In this document: positions 9,360 through 17,636 of the stretch, one piece after another
Layout of the letters: the number at the start of each line of letters is the position of its first letter
Position numbering within the stretch: the first letter of the stretch is position 1
Assembly: GCF_003569005.1 (NCBI RefSeq)
Contig: NZ_BCUR01000001.1
Coordinates: 1,369,893-1,433,892 of the forward strand
Direction: 5' to 3'
DNA length: 64,000 nucleotides
Source: Vibrio superstes
GTDB taxonomy: Bacteria > Pseudomonadota > Gammaproteobacteria > Enterobacterales > Vibrionaceae
Made by a program: the position numbers and the translations under genes
The notes under the pieces: model-generated
What the model saw: the letters and a program-made list of their open reading frames with translations, nothing else
Told to the model about the DNA's origin: nothing
The model's database searches: none

Positions 9360-11491
9360 TGAAGTTGCGAGTTATTAAAGCACTGACCATGGCTACAGCT
9401 AGCGCTGTAGCTATGGCTGCGGTTATTTGGTACATGCTCAATTGGCAATTTCCATTACCCGAGAAAAACGCTAAGAGCATAGCAATCAATGTGATTTCTG
9501 CGGAGGGGGAAACACTAAGGCAATTTGCAGATGCGAATGGCACGTTCCGTATTCCAGTCAAAGTAAGTGATGTTTCTCTCATCTATCTAGATTCATTATT
9601 AGCTTATGAGGACAGCCGTTTTTACTCTCACAATGGTGTGGATATTAGAGCCTTGTTGAGAGCATCTTATCAGCGACTTCGCTATGGGAGAATAGTCTCA
9701 GGAGGCTCTACAATCACGATGCAAGTTGTTAGGGTCTTATATCCGATAGAGCGCTCTTATGCTGGCAAACTGGTGCAAATCTTTCGAGCTTTGCAATTAG
9801 AGCAGCACTACAGCAAGCAAGAAATCTTAAACCTTTATCTTACGCATGTGCCTATGGGTGGCAATATCGAAGGCGTTGAGGCAGCGAGCCAGCGATACTT
9901 CGGAAAGTCGTCCCACAATCTCAATATCTCTGAAGCTGCACTGTTAACCGTAATACCCCAAAGGCCAAGTCTGTATCGTCCAGACCGATATCCTGAAGAG
10001 GCTAAGCTAGCCAGAAATAAGGTGCTAAGGCGTCTTATCCAAGAAGGGGTATTGTCAAAACAAGAATATGAACTGCTAAAAGGGGAATCGGTGGTTGCAG
10101 GACGAATGCCCATCAAACGCAAAGTGCCGTTACTCGCTCGAGAGTTAAAAAGTCACACTGCAGGCCAATCTGCTGTGGGTACCTTCATCGTTAAGGAGCT
10201 ACAACAAAATGTCGACTCGATAGTTGCCCAGCGTTTTCGAGCGCTCTCTAATGAACTTTCTGTTGCAGTGATGGTAGTAGAGAATGAGTCGGGTAAGGTT
10301 CTGGCGTATAAAGGGTCGCTGGAGATGGATAATGTGCGCAGTTTTGGTCATGTAGATATGACCAAAGCGGTCCGTTCGCCTGGCTCTACGTTAAAGCCTT
10401 TTGTGTACGCTAAAGCATTAGATGAGGGCTTAATTCACTCTGAGAGTTTGCTGTTAGATATTCCCATGGAATTTGGCGATTACAAGCCTCAGAACTTTGA
10501 TAAGCGATTTCAAGGAGAGGTCTCTGTAAGTGAAGCATTGCAGCGTTCTAAAAACGTGTCTGCAGTTTACTTACTCAGCCAGTTAGGGGTGCCTAATTTT
10601 GTCGAGAGCATGCAGGTGATGTCTTCTTCACTGCGATTAGCAGATATGAACTTAACTGTGGTGTTAGGTGGGGGCGGGTCAACCCTTCGCGAACTGGTGA
10701 TGTACTACACAGCGCTGAGTCGTGAGGGCGTATCCATTAAACCTCGCCTTAGCATGGATTTTTCCATAGAAGAGTCGAAAATAATCAGTGCTGAAAGTGC
10801 ATGGATAACAAAAGCGATCTTACAAGACTTGCGCGCACCTGATCGACCAAGAGCGAAATATGGGCGAAAAATAGCGTGGAAAACAGGCACAAGCTTTGGC
10901 TATAGAGATGCTTGGGCGATAGGAACGAGCAATGACTATACGGTGGGTGTGTGGATGGGTAGGCCGGACGGTTCGCCTTATGTAGGTCAAACAGGCGCAA
11001 CAATGGCAGCTCCGATCTTGTTTGATGTTTTTGATCTATTACCAAAAGATACACAGAAAAACGCTAAGCCAGAAGCGGTAGAACGAGTGCAAATCTGCTG
11101 GCCTAGCGGACTTGCTAAAGCTATGGTGACGACAGAGGACTGTTTGGATAAACGCACTGCGTGGACGATTGATGGTGTCACGCCGAGAACCTTGCGAAGA
11201 GATATGCGTTTGTCATCATCCAACAAATGGCCACAGGAACTAATGTCATGGAAACAGAAGCACTCTGACTCCGCGCGGTTTATCGACATAATTCAACCTC
11301 AAGATGGCAGCCATATTTATCCTTATCAGGGCCAACTGTTATCTCTAAAAGCCTCAAGCAAAGACGTACGTTGGTATCTAGACGGTATTGTTAGCACCAG
11401 CAGCATCGAAGTTGAATCTTTATCAGGGCTACATGAGATAAAGGCTTGTAACCAAAATGTCTGTAACGCAATCCAAATTACAGTTTACTAA
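9359..11491 (+). CDS. pbpC: Penicillin-binding protein 1C
   Basis: A bifunctional class A penicillin-binding protein: a glycosyltransferase that polymerises lipid II and a transpeptidase-like domain. The 710 residues comprise an N-terminal membrane anchor (about 8-28), a GT51 domain with catalytic Glu in EDSRFYSHNG (about residue 84) and the SGGSTITMQ motif, then a transpeptidase domain with SxxK as STLK (Ser about 343), SKN, and KTGTS (about 508). A C-terminal beta domain of the PBP1C type ends the protein. Its start overlaps the macroglobulin stop by one base, and length and order match yfhM-pbpC of enterobacteria. All active-site residues are present. Confidence 0.95.
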   Translation: MKLRVIKALTMATASAVAMAAVIWYMLNWQFPLPEKNAKSIAINVISAEGETLRQFADANGTFRIPVKVSDVSLIYLDSLLAYEDSRFYSHNGVDIRALLRASYQRLRYGRIVSGGSTITMQVVRVLYPIERSYAGKLVQIFRALQLEQHYSKQEILNLYLTHVPMGGNIEGVEAASQRYFGKSSHNLNISEAALLTVIPQRPSLYRPDRYPEEAKLARNKVLRRLIQEGVLSKQEYELLKGESVVAGRMPIKRKVPLLARELKSHTAGQSAVGTFIVKELQQNVDSIVAQRFRALSNELSVAVMVVENESGKVLAYKGSLEMDNVRSFGHVDMTKAVRSPGSTLKPFVYAKALDEGLIHSESLLLDIPMEFGDYKPQNFDKRFQGEVSVSEALQRSKNVSAVYLLSQLGVPNFVESMQVMSSSLRLADMNLTVVLGGGGSTLRELVMYYTALSREGVSIKPRLSMDFSIEESKIISAESAWITKAILQDLRAPDRPRAKYGRKIAWKTGTSFGYRDAWAIGTSNDYTVGVWMGRPDGSPYVGQTGATMAAPILFDVFDLLPKDTQKNAKPEAVERVQICWPSGLAKAMVTTEDCLDKRTAWTIDGVTPRTLRRDMRLSSSNKWPQELMSWKQKHSDSARFIDIIQPQDGSHIYPYQGQLLSLKASSKDVRWYLDGIVSTSSIEVESLSGLHEIKACNQNVCNAIQITVY

Positions 11492-11512
11492 ACGTATGGT
11501 TAGTTCGAAATT

Positions 11513-12031
11513 ATGATTAAAAAATGCTTTCTTGTTTCAGTAATTATGCTGGTTGGCACCGCTATTTATTTAGCTTGGTTGCCTTTCAAGATGGTAGTGA
11601 ACTCAATTGTGCCTACTGAGGTTATCACCACCAGTATTAATGATGACATTCGCCAAGGTCTAATAGAGCAACCCGCTTTTATCCAAAAAGTAGAGTCGCA
11701 CAAAGGCTCTGCAAAAAGATATTTGTATCGTACACCACTCACCATGTTTACCACTGTCGATACTGGTCTTTACGATGTGTACGCCACCTACATCAATGGC
11801 AAAGGTGAATGGGTGACAAGAATGGGAATATACCCAGATAAAAATGCGGAAGTGTTCTTCCCGAAACAAATCGGCGGTATAGGAGGAGAGGTCGTTGGGC
11901 TTATGATCGCGACGATCAATAACATGATGGAGTGGGGTGTGTTGAAGCCGATGATCTATCACACGACCAACAATCCCGACACCAGCTTTGTAAGCAACGG
12001 ATATGAAGCAGTGCCGAGGTTAGTTAAATGA
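11513..12031 (+). CDS. Membrane-anchored hypothetical protein, third gene of the A2M-PBP1C unit
   Basis: 172 residues with one N-terminal hydrophobic segment (about 5-24), which could be an uncleaved anchor, followed by a periplasmic domain of unknown function. It starts 21 bases after pbpC on the same strand with no terminator between, so it is probably cotranscribed. I do not recognise the family. Membership of the operon suggests a periplasmic envelope role next to the macroglobulin and PBP1C, but nothing in the sequence shows a mechanism. Confidence 0.7.
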   Translation: MIKKCFLVSVIMLVGTAIYLAWLPFKMVVNSIVPTEVITTSINDDIRQGLIEQPAFIQKVESHKGSAKRYLYRTPLTMFTTVDTGLYDVYATYINGKGEWVTRMGIYPDKNAEVFFPKQIGGIGGEVVGLMIATINNMMEWGVLKPMIYHTTNNPDTSFVSNGYEAVPRLVK

Positions 12032-12219
12032 TGGTTATGGTGTAAAGATCTTGTTGAACTAGGCCAACCTATCCCGCTATTTTCATGTATTGTTCGTTAA
12101 ATTGAGTGGCGATTTAATAAGCTTAAGACCCTCCCAAATGCTCTTAGCTCGCCATTGTCTACTCCAGAGACGGCAACAAATGACAGCATCAAAAACTACA
12201 AGTGCAGTAAGGACTTAGT

Positions 12220-13125
12220 CTATTTTAAGTCTGCTGAACTATGATTGAGTTGCGACAAATATCGCTCAGTTTCCAGCGCTAGCACTTCTTTGAGTGATAT
12301 GATTTTTGTTGGACTGTATCCGTTAGAAAACCAAGTTGTAGGCTTGTACCATTTGAATTTTTTTAACTCTAATTCAGCGATATCATTAAGAATGCGTAAT
12401 GCCATCATTTCATATCTCGCCGAAATTTCTTCTATAAACAAAGCTTGTTGTCGGACCTGCTTAAGCTCTTCTTTGGCTTGCGGTAATATGAATTTGAGTT
12501 GTGATATCTCTGCGTTAAGTTCTTTTGTTGCCTCAACTATTTTCTGAGCTTTTTTGTATGCGCCTTTTGAAGCAAAATACAAAACAGGTAAAGCGACAAT
12601 TCCTCCAAGTGCAGCCATTCCACCGGTCATGCCTGCTCCGCCCGCTGCCAATGAACCGCCTCCAAACCAAGCTAGTGTTGCATTGGATGCCGCAACACCG
12701 GACAGGCCAGCAATACTAGCACCAGTTGAAGCGGAGCCGACGGTTGAAACTAGAGCCCAGGCTCCAACTGCAGTTGTACCTCCCACAACGCTGCCAAACC
12801 CAGCATCTACTACCGTATTGAAAGAGGTATTGAAGGTACTGATACTATTGATAGCTTGAGTTGAATTGGTAACTTCTTCTATTTCACATTCTTGATTCAG
12901 TACTGCTTGAACTTGTTGTAATACTGAATCTATTGACTTCAGGCGAATCCCAACTTGTTTAAACAAAACATCTATTTGTTTTTTTAGATTATCAACTTGG
13001 TCAAATAGTGGCTGATACTCTTCCAATACTCCGTCATATGCTAATTTTGCTTCTTCAACCTTAGTTGAACCACCAAAAGTAACTACTTTCGACGTAAATT
13101 TAAGAGTGTTGTTTAATAGAGTCAT
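12220..13125 (-). CDS. Coiled-coil protein with glycine-rich hydrophobic hairpin
   Basis: About 301 residues from ATG 13125; a TTG 30 bases further out has no ribosome site, so I prefer the ATG, although its own site is also weak. The layout is helix-rich coiled coil (about 20-80), a long Gly/Ala/Ser-rich hydrophobic centre (about 105-185, including the motif SLAAGGAGMTGGMAALGG), then a second helical coiled coil with many Glu/Lys. Such glycine-zipper hairpins flanked by coiled coils can insert into or remodel membranes and are seen in some toxins and defence effectors. No signal peptide is visible, so it would act from the cytoplasm. It lies 120 bases after the HEPN gene on the same strand. 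The function is unknown. Confidence 0.7.
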   Translation of the reverse strand: MTLLNNTLKFTSKVVTFGGSTKVEEAKLAYDGVLEEYQPLFDQVDNLKKQIDVLFKQVGIRLKSIDSVLQQVQAVLNQECEIEEVTNSTQAINSISTFNTSFNTVVDAGFGSVVGGTTAVGAWALVSTVGSASTGASIAGLSGVAASNATLAWFGGGSLAAGGAGMTGGMAALGGIVALPVLYFASKGAYKKAQKIVEATKELNAEISQLKFILPQAKEELKQVRQQALFIEEISARYEMMALRILNDIAELELKKFKWYKPTTWFSNGYSPTKIISLKEVLALETERYLSQLNHSSADLK

Positions 13126-13245
13126 CGCTGGGCCTAGTGGTGGATAGTGCCCCAAGTGTATTTAGGTAGTGAAACTAGAGAAAGGAATAGTACGAATTCC
13201 AAAAGCAACTAGCCAAACTGGGTAGCACAATCATTGAGCATTAAC

Positions 13246-13893
13246 TTATCTTACAACAGGATAAATAGGCTCACCCCAAAGCTCATGAGGGTTATTGATC
13301 ATGATTTCTATCACCATAGGTACAAAGCTAGCAAGAAGAGCAGTGCAATCTTCTATCTGCTGGCGATTTACCTGACTGTTCCAGGTGGCGCCACCATGAA
13401 GCAGTTGATTTCGTAGGGTATAGAGTCGATTAAATATGATGCTTAGAACTTTGTCTGTTTTTCCGCTAGAGAGTGCTCGATGGCTGCTGCTAACGGATTC
13501 GGTCCGTTGAATCTTCCATTGTTCTTCTGAGATGGAACCATTCTGAGCGTCCCAATATGACTCAAAGATAAACTCATTGTTGAGCACGATACGAATCGTG
13601 TTTGAATATTCTTGCCATATGAAATTAGAGATGGATTTGCTCTCGTCCAGATCTACGATCTTCGTTAGAAACTGCTGAAATTTGCTGCGCTCTGACAGTA
13701 GTATCGAACGATCAATATGCTGGGCGTAAGCTGCATTAAATGCTATCCAATAGAAGATAAACTGACTATCCAAGTCTTCCGAGGATTCAGCTTTAGACAG
13801 CCAACTCAGTGCTCTATGAACTCTGACCGAAAGTGATACAGGATGCTGTTCTCTGACACTACGATGTAGGTCTTTAAGTCGTTCAAAATGCAT
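13246..13893 (-). CDS. HEPN-domain protein (Apea-like)
   Basis: 215 residues from ATG 13893, chosen because GAGG lies 7 bases upstream; a TTG five codons earlier is less likely. The protein is all-helical. The C-terminal half carries RNQLLHGG, the RX4H motif that defines HEPN domains, within a typical RLYTLRNQLLHG context of the Apea-like group. HEPN proteins with this motif are often RNases in toxin-antitoxin or antiviral systems, but Apea-like members are largely uncharacterised. No antitoxin-like nucleotidyltransferase lies next to it. The membrane coiled-coil gene follows 120 bases downstream and may be a partner. Confidence 0.75.
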   Translation of the reverse strand: MHFERLKDLHRSVREQHPVSLSVRVHRALSWLSKAESSEDLDSQFIFYWIAFNAAYAQHIDRSILLSERSKFQQFLTKIVDLDESKSISNFIWQEYSNTIRIVLNNEFIFESYWDAQNGSISEEQWKIQRTESVSSSHRALSSGKTDKVLSIIFNRLYTLRNQLLHGGATWNSQVNRQQIEDCTALLASFVPMVIEIMINNPHELWGEPIYPVVR

Positions 13894-13908
13894 ATGAATC
13901 CTCTTCAA

Positions 13909-14217
13909 AGTTCATTAAATCAATTAGTTATGCATTCATCATGCAATAAAAATAGCTATTAGTATGAGTCGTGGCTCAAATAATCAAGATCAGAGTGGGT
14001 CTCGAGGGACCGTTCTTTATCTACTATTCATCACTTCAAATAACACCAGTTCTTGTTCAGCACCAATGATGACATAAATTACTATTTTCTATGACTGTCT
14101 TTACTTGCTGGTGGCGCAAGATGGCAAAAATCCCCTTCTCTAATTCGTTACACTTGCACTTCTTTTTCTGACACCCGAATCATCAATCTTTAGCGGTTAT
14201 TAGACAGTAGAAAATCA
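13909..14217. other. Intergenic region upstream of the MerR operon
   Basis: About 310 bases between divergent genes. I see no gene or RNA here. It must hold the promoter of the HEPN gene. Confidence 0.4.
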
Positions 14218-14268
14218 TTTATTTGACACCGTTGGTGGTTTTATAATACGCTTCTTGTGTCAAATAAA
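14218..14268. promoter_or_regulatory. 12-bp perfect inverted repeat around the merR promoter
   Basis: TTTATTTGACAC (14218-14229) and GTGTCAAATAAA (14257-14268) are exact reverse complements 27 bases apart. Between them is a TATAAT box (14242-14247). TTGACA inside the left arm (14223-14228) is only 13 bases from that box, too short for a normal promoter. The right arm ends 9 bases before the MerR start. The arrangement suggests autoregulation by the MerR protein. Confidence 0.7.
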
Positions 14269-14277
14269 GGTGGCGCT

Positions 14278-14664
14278 ATGAAAGAATACACAATTCAGCA
14301 GTTGTCCGACTTAACGGAACTGCCAGTTAGAACCATAAGGTTCTACATTCAAAAAGGGCTTGTAGATAGGCCGATAGGTGAGCGGAAAGGAGCACGATAC
14401 TCCGATGAGCATATTGCTCAGTGCCTAAAAATTAAGAAGTGGACAGCAGCGGGCTTGTCTCTCGATAAAGTAGCGCAGGCATTAACAGAGCCACCAGCAG
14501 AAATACCCACACCAGCAAAGGCTGTGGGTGAGGTGTCGATGAAAACTTGCATACATCTTGCGGATGGTGTCGAGCTTACTATTGATGCCGACATTGCAAA
14601 ACTGTCAGCGAGTGAGATACGAAGCTTGGCTAATACAATTATTGAACAATTGGGAAATAAATAA
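14278..14664 (+). CDS. MerR family transcriptional regulator
   Basis: 128 residues from ATG 14278, which has AAAGGTGG 4-5 bases upstream; a GTG seven codons earlier lies inside the inverted repeat and is less likely. The N-terminal winged helix reads YTIQQLSDLTELPVRTIRFY, the classic MerR DNA-binding start, followed by a short dimerisation helix. The C-terminal part contains HLADGVELTIDADIAKLS and no metal-binding cysteine pair, so it is not a metal sensor. Its stop overlaps the start of the VIT/VWA gene by one base (TAATG), so the two are coupled and the regulator probably controls this operon through the flanking inverted repeat. Confidence 0.88.
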   Translation: MKEYTIQQLSDLTELPVRTIRFYIQKGLVDRPIGERKGARYSDEHIAQCLKIKKWTAAGLSLDKVAQALTEPPAEIPTPAKAVGEVSMKTCIHLADGVELTIDADIAKLSASEIRSLANTIIEQLGNK

Positions 14665-16700
14665 TGAATTCAGTGACATCATCTCCATTACAAGGAGCAT
14701 CGATTGCTATCGATTTGAATCTTCCTTGTGCCTCAACTCGCTTAACGCAAGTTTTTGTTAATGACAGTGATAGTGTCATTGAAGCTGTTTTTCAATTCCC
14801 GGTTCCTCGCAATGCTGTGCTAGGTGAAGTCTCTGTGGTCATCGCTGGTGTGAGATACGAAGGTCAGGTTTCAGCCAAACATAGAGCAGAACAAACCTAT
14901 GAAAAGGGTGTATCAGAAGGCAAACGTAGCGTTTTGATTTCTGATCTTGGTGATGGGTTATATGAAGTCAATTTAGGTAACCTGGATGTAGAAGAAACAG
15001 CTGAAATTGAACTGTGCATCCATCAAATGATGATGTTTGATAATGGTCAGGCTAAGTACTTCTTACCAACGGTTATTGCGCCAAAATATGGTAGGAGCCG
15101 ACTTCGACTAGAGCATCAGCCAACAAATAATGCTTTGGTGGAATATGCTTTTGAAGGACATATCAATATCCCTTCTGGTACAACGCTTACTGCAGGATCG
15201 CACAGTCTAGATATGCAAGCAGAGCAGGGGTTCTTCTATGGGCATCTAGACCAAGATATTAGCTTTACCTTCGATGCAAGTGAGCTCAAGAGTCATGCAA
15301 TTAGTGTTGAGCATGATGGTGGTTACTCTGTTATGGGTTGCGTGGCAGCAAATGTCAGTCCACATAATCAAGGTAATGAGCGAGCAGTGCAACTGTTGCT
15401 GGATTGTTCTGGGTCAATGGGGGGTGTTTCAATGAGCCAGCTCAAGGACGGCCTTGAAGAGGCGCTACTTGACGTATCTATGACGCGAAAAATCAACGTT
15501 ATTAAGTATGGCTCCAATCATCAAAGCTTGTTTCTGGAGCCTAGAGAGTTCTCGGGTGCTTATAAAGAAACTGTTTCGGAATGTGTTAACCAATTACGTG
15601 CTGACATGGGTGGCACGAACATTTATGGAGCGCTTGAGACGGCACTAGATCAAGTCTCGAAGTCTGGCGTTGAAACAGACATCATATTAGTGACCGATGG
15701 TCAGGTCTGGGAAGATGAAGACGACTTTGGGCGATTGCTAGAACAATCTGAAAAGCTGGGCGTGCGTATATTTTGCATTGGGGTAGGTTACGCTATCTCT
15801 GAGAGCATCTTGGGCAGGTTATCGGAGCGTACTAATGGTACTTTAAGTTTGGTTAACCCTCATGAGAATATGGCGAATGCAATATGTGATGTGATGGCAA
15901 AAAGCCAGTTCGGTGGGATGGCAGTGACCATTGCTCTTGAGGGAGACAAGTCGGCTTTTGTTGAACACCCTAGCTTTATCTACGGTCGTCAAATGGTGCC
16001 ATTTTTCGCAAGAAGCCTAGCGCACCCGCAAACTGTGAGCATCAATATTGGTGAGCAACCACAAAACATTGCTGTGATAGCAGCTTCAAATGCGACAGAG
16101 CAACCTGTTAAGCAGCTTGTCGCCAATAGCTATATTGGCTCATTGTCTGAGTTGGAAGCGACACAGTACGCTGTTTCTCAAGGAATAGTGAGTAAATATA
16201 CAAGCTATGTAATGGTCAGCACAGAAAGTGTTGAGAATGCAGATGGAATGCCAGAGTTAAAGCAAGCACCGCAAATGCAGAAGCGAGATAGATTAGCTTC
16301 ACCGGTGATGATGCATAAGTCATGCAAGCACATTTCATCGGCAAGTTATTCATCGTCTTTGATCCCTGATGCTTGTCTTGATTTTGATGATGATCTTAGC
16401 GTGGATATGATTGAATGGTCTAGCGATCCTGAACCTTTGGTGCTTAGCTATTTAGAACAATTGACTCAAATCGACCAATATCTAGATAGAAGGCACGCTA
16501 AAGCGAAGCCGGCCAGAGCCGTATTATTGCTGTCATTCCTAATTGCGAATGGCTTTGATATTGAAACGCCAAACCAGAAAGTAGATGAAGCGCAATATTG
16601 TGCGTCTTTCTTATTGGATTTGGCTGATAGCCAAGGCTTTGAGTTCTCTGTTCGAGTAAGAATGCTACTTGAATCTTTTAAGCAGCTAGAGAGTATCTAG
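14664..16700 (+). CDS. VIT and von Willebrand factor A domain protein
   Basis: 678 residues. The N-terminal part matches a VIT domain (PVPRNAVLGEVSVVIAG, followed by AEQTYEKGVSEGKRSVL). A VWA domain follows with an intact MIDAS metal site, DCSGSMGG at about residue 247, then GGTN and VTDG further on. No signal peptide or membrane segment is visible, so it is probably cytoplasmic, unlike eukaryotic inter-alpha-trypsin inhibitor heavy chains of similar layout. VWA domains bind partner proteins through Mg2+. The gene is coupled to the MerR regulator and closed by a strong terminator, so the pair forms a complete two-gene operon. The substrate or partner is unknown. Confidence 0.88.
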   Translation: MNSVTSSPLQGASIAIDLNLPCASTRLTQVFVNDSDSVIEAVFQFPVPRNAVLGEVSVVIAGVRYEGQVSAKHRAEQTYEKGVSEGKRSVLISDLGDGLYEVNLGNLDVEETAEIELCIHQMMMFDNGQAKYFLPTVIAPKYGRSRLRLEHQPTNNALVEYAFEGHINIPSGTTLTAGSHSLDMQAEQGFFYGHLDQDISFTFDASELKSHAISVEHDGGYSVMGCVAANVSPHNQGNERAVQLLLDCSGSMGGVSMSQLKDGLEEALLDVSMTRKINVIKYGSNHQSLFLEPREFSGAYKETVSECVNQLRADMGGTNIYGALETALDQVSKSGVETDIILVTDGQVWEDEDDFGRLLEQSEKLGVRIFCIGVGYAISESILGRLSERTNGTLSLVNPHENMANAICDVMAKSQFGGMAVTIALEGDKSAFVEHPSFIYGRQMVPFFARSLAHPQTVSINIGEQPQNIAVIAASNATEQPVKQLVANSYIGSLSELEATQYAVSQGIVSKYTSYVMVSTESVENADGMPELKQAPQMQKRDRLASPVMMHKSCKHISSASYSSSLIPDACLDFDDDLSVDMIEWSSDPEPLVLSYLEQLTQIDQYLDRRHAKAKPARAVLLLSFLIANGFDIETPNQKVDEAQYCASFLLDLADSQGFEFSVRVRMLLESFKQLESI

Positions 16701-16708
16701 CTTTTTGG

Positions 16709-16740
16709 ACGGTAAGAGCATTAGCTCTTACCGTTAATTT
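16709..16740 (+). terminator. Rho-independent terminator of the merR-VWA operon
   Basis: A perfect 11-bp stem ACGGTAAGAGC (16709-16719) and GCTCTTACCGT (16724-16734) with ATTA loop, followed by TAATTT, lies 8 bases after the stop codon. Confidence 0.8.
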
Positions 16741-16758
16741 ATGTGTTTTTATACTGAG

Positions 16759-16899
16759 ATGAATATGATCAAGACATACATTGCGACGGACATTAATGGC
16801 AAGACTGTGACAGTATCTGCCTACACGGAAAGTGATGCTAGGCAGCAAGCTGAACAACTTTTAGGTTGGGGACAAGTCGTTTCCATGAGAGAGCTATAA
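16759..16899 (+). CDS. Small hypothetical protein, about 46 residues
   Basis: Starts are possible at 16741, 16759 and 16765, all in frame; the ribosome site is weak for each. The product, beginning MNMIKTYIATDINGKT, is soluble with a predicted beta-beta-alpha pattern: TVTVSAYTESDARQQAEQLL looks like a strand then helix, and it ends GWGQVVSMREL. It lies directly after the operon terminator. The amino-acid pattern looks protein-like rather than random, but I do not recognise a family. Confidence 0.5.
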   Translation: MNMIKTYIATDINGKTVTVSAYTESDARQQAEQLLGWGQVVSMREL

Positions 16900-16941
16900 C
16901 TCCTAAAATTACCAATCCTCGAGTGCTCAATTCAACAGGTT

Positions 16942-17061
16942 CTACTGTTTGAGTAACTCGCGATAATCATGTTCTTTATCAACAACAGCGAGCACGTAGT
17001 GCCGTGTTTCAGCGTAAGGAAAACGGTTCGTTAATGATTCATAAATATCGTTGAGAGCGCC
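16942..17061 (-). pseudogene. C-terminal remnant of a lytic transglycosylase
   Basis: The minus strand reads about 40 codons ending in TAG at 16942. It contains NRFPYAETRHYV and AVVDKEHDYRELL. This aligns with the C-terminus of the intact transglycosylase ending at 17637 (KQFPYSETRHYV, AVVDKEHEYKKLL). Upstream of about 17061 the similarity stops and no catalytic domain follows. It is the tail of a second, largely deleted copy. Confidence 0.8.
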
Positions 17062-17227
17062 GGAGAACTTTCATAATCACATGGCATTAAGTGATAAGAA
17101 AAATATCTGGAAAAATGTAATTGTTAGTACGTATTTCATACAGACATTAGTGATAACTCAAATTCCTAGAATGGATGCAGTTATTGTTGTTTTCTATGGT
17201 TAGTGGATAAACTAGTAGAGGCTAAAT

Positions 17228-17431
17228 ATGAAAAAAGAACTGAGCAATGCTGATATCATGTCGTTTCTTGATAAAGTGGATAAACGACGAGAGAAGCTTC
17301 GTTCTCAAACTCAATTACATAAAGCGCTGGCTGAGCTAGATGATAGAACGACAGGAAACTCAGGCACTAGAGATTATGCTGACAAAGCATTTGATGATGC
17401 AAAGTACTTTGGGATAACAGAACGTTTTTGA
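17228..17431 (+). CDS. Small charged hypothetical protein, 67 residues
   Basis: The ATG at 17228 has GAGG 7-8 bases upstream. The product is highly charged and predicted helical (LDKVDKRREKLRSQTQLHKAL), with no signal peptide or membrane helix. It lies between the transglycosylase remnant and the intact transglycosylase, on the opposite strand. I do not recognise a family. Confidence 0.55.
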   Translation: MKKELSNADIMSFLDKVDKRREKLRSQTQLHKALAELDDRTTGNSGTRDYADKAFDDAKYFGITERF

Positions 17432-17636
17432 CGTTGTCTCATCTAGGACAAATTACCTTCTTTGGCTTTATACATTTGAGAATAGTTGAAGCTTTAACGC
17501 TGATACTTTGGACAGCTACTTCCGAATCTAAGTCTTACAACACTTCCGAAGATGCCCGTTTTGAGTAGTTAAAAATAAAACTAGTACACCAACACATAGC
17601 TTTTGCTTAGGTATGGTGGACATAAGAGTATTTAAG

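Noticed and set aside
12083..12205. Minus-strand frame of about 41 codons ending at 12083 with WSRQWRAKSIWEGLK, possibly a transposase tail
   Set aside because: No start codon, no ribosome site and no motif I can place with confidence; not listed as a gene.
12554..12859. Plus-strand frame with Pro/Ala-rich product inside the coiled-coil gene
   Set aside because: It is the opposite-strand shadow of the glycine/alanine-rich region of a supported gene.
14223..14247. TTGACA and TATAAT as a standard sigma70 promoter for merR
   Set aside because: The spacing of 13 bases is far too short; the -35 match is better explained as part of the inverted-repeat arm.
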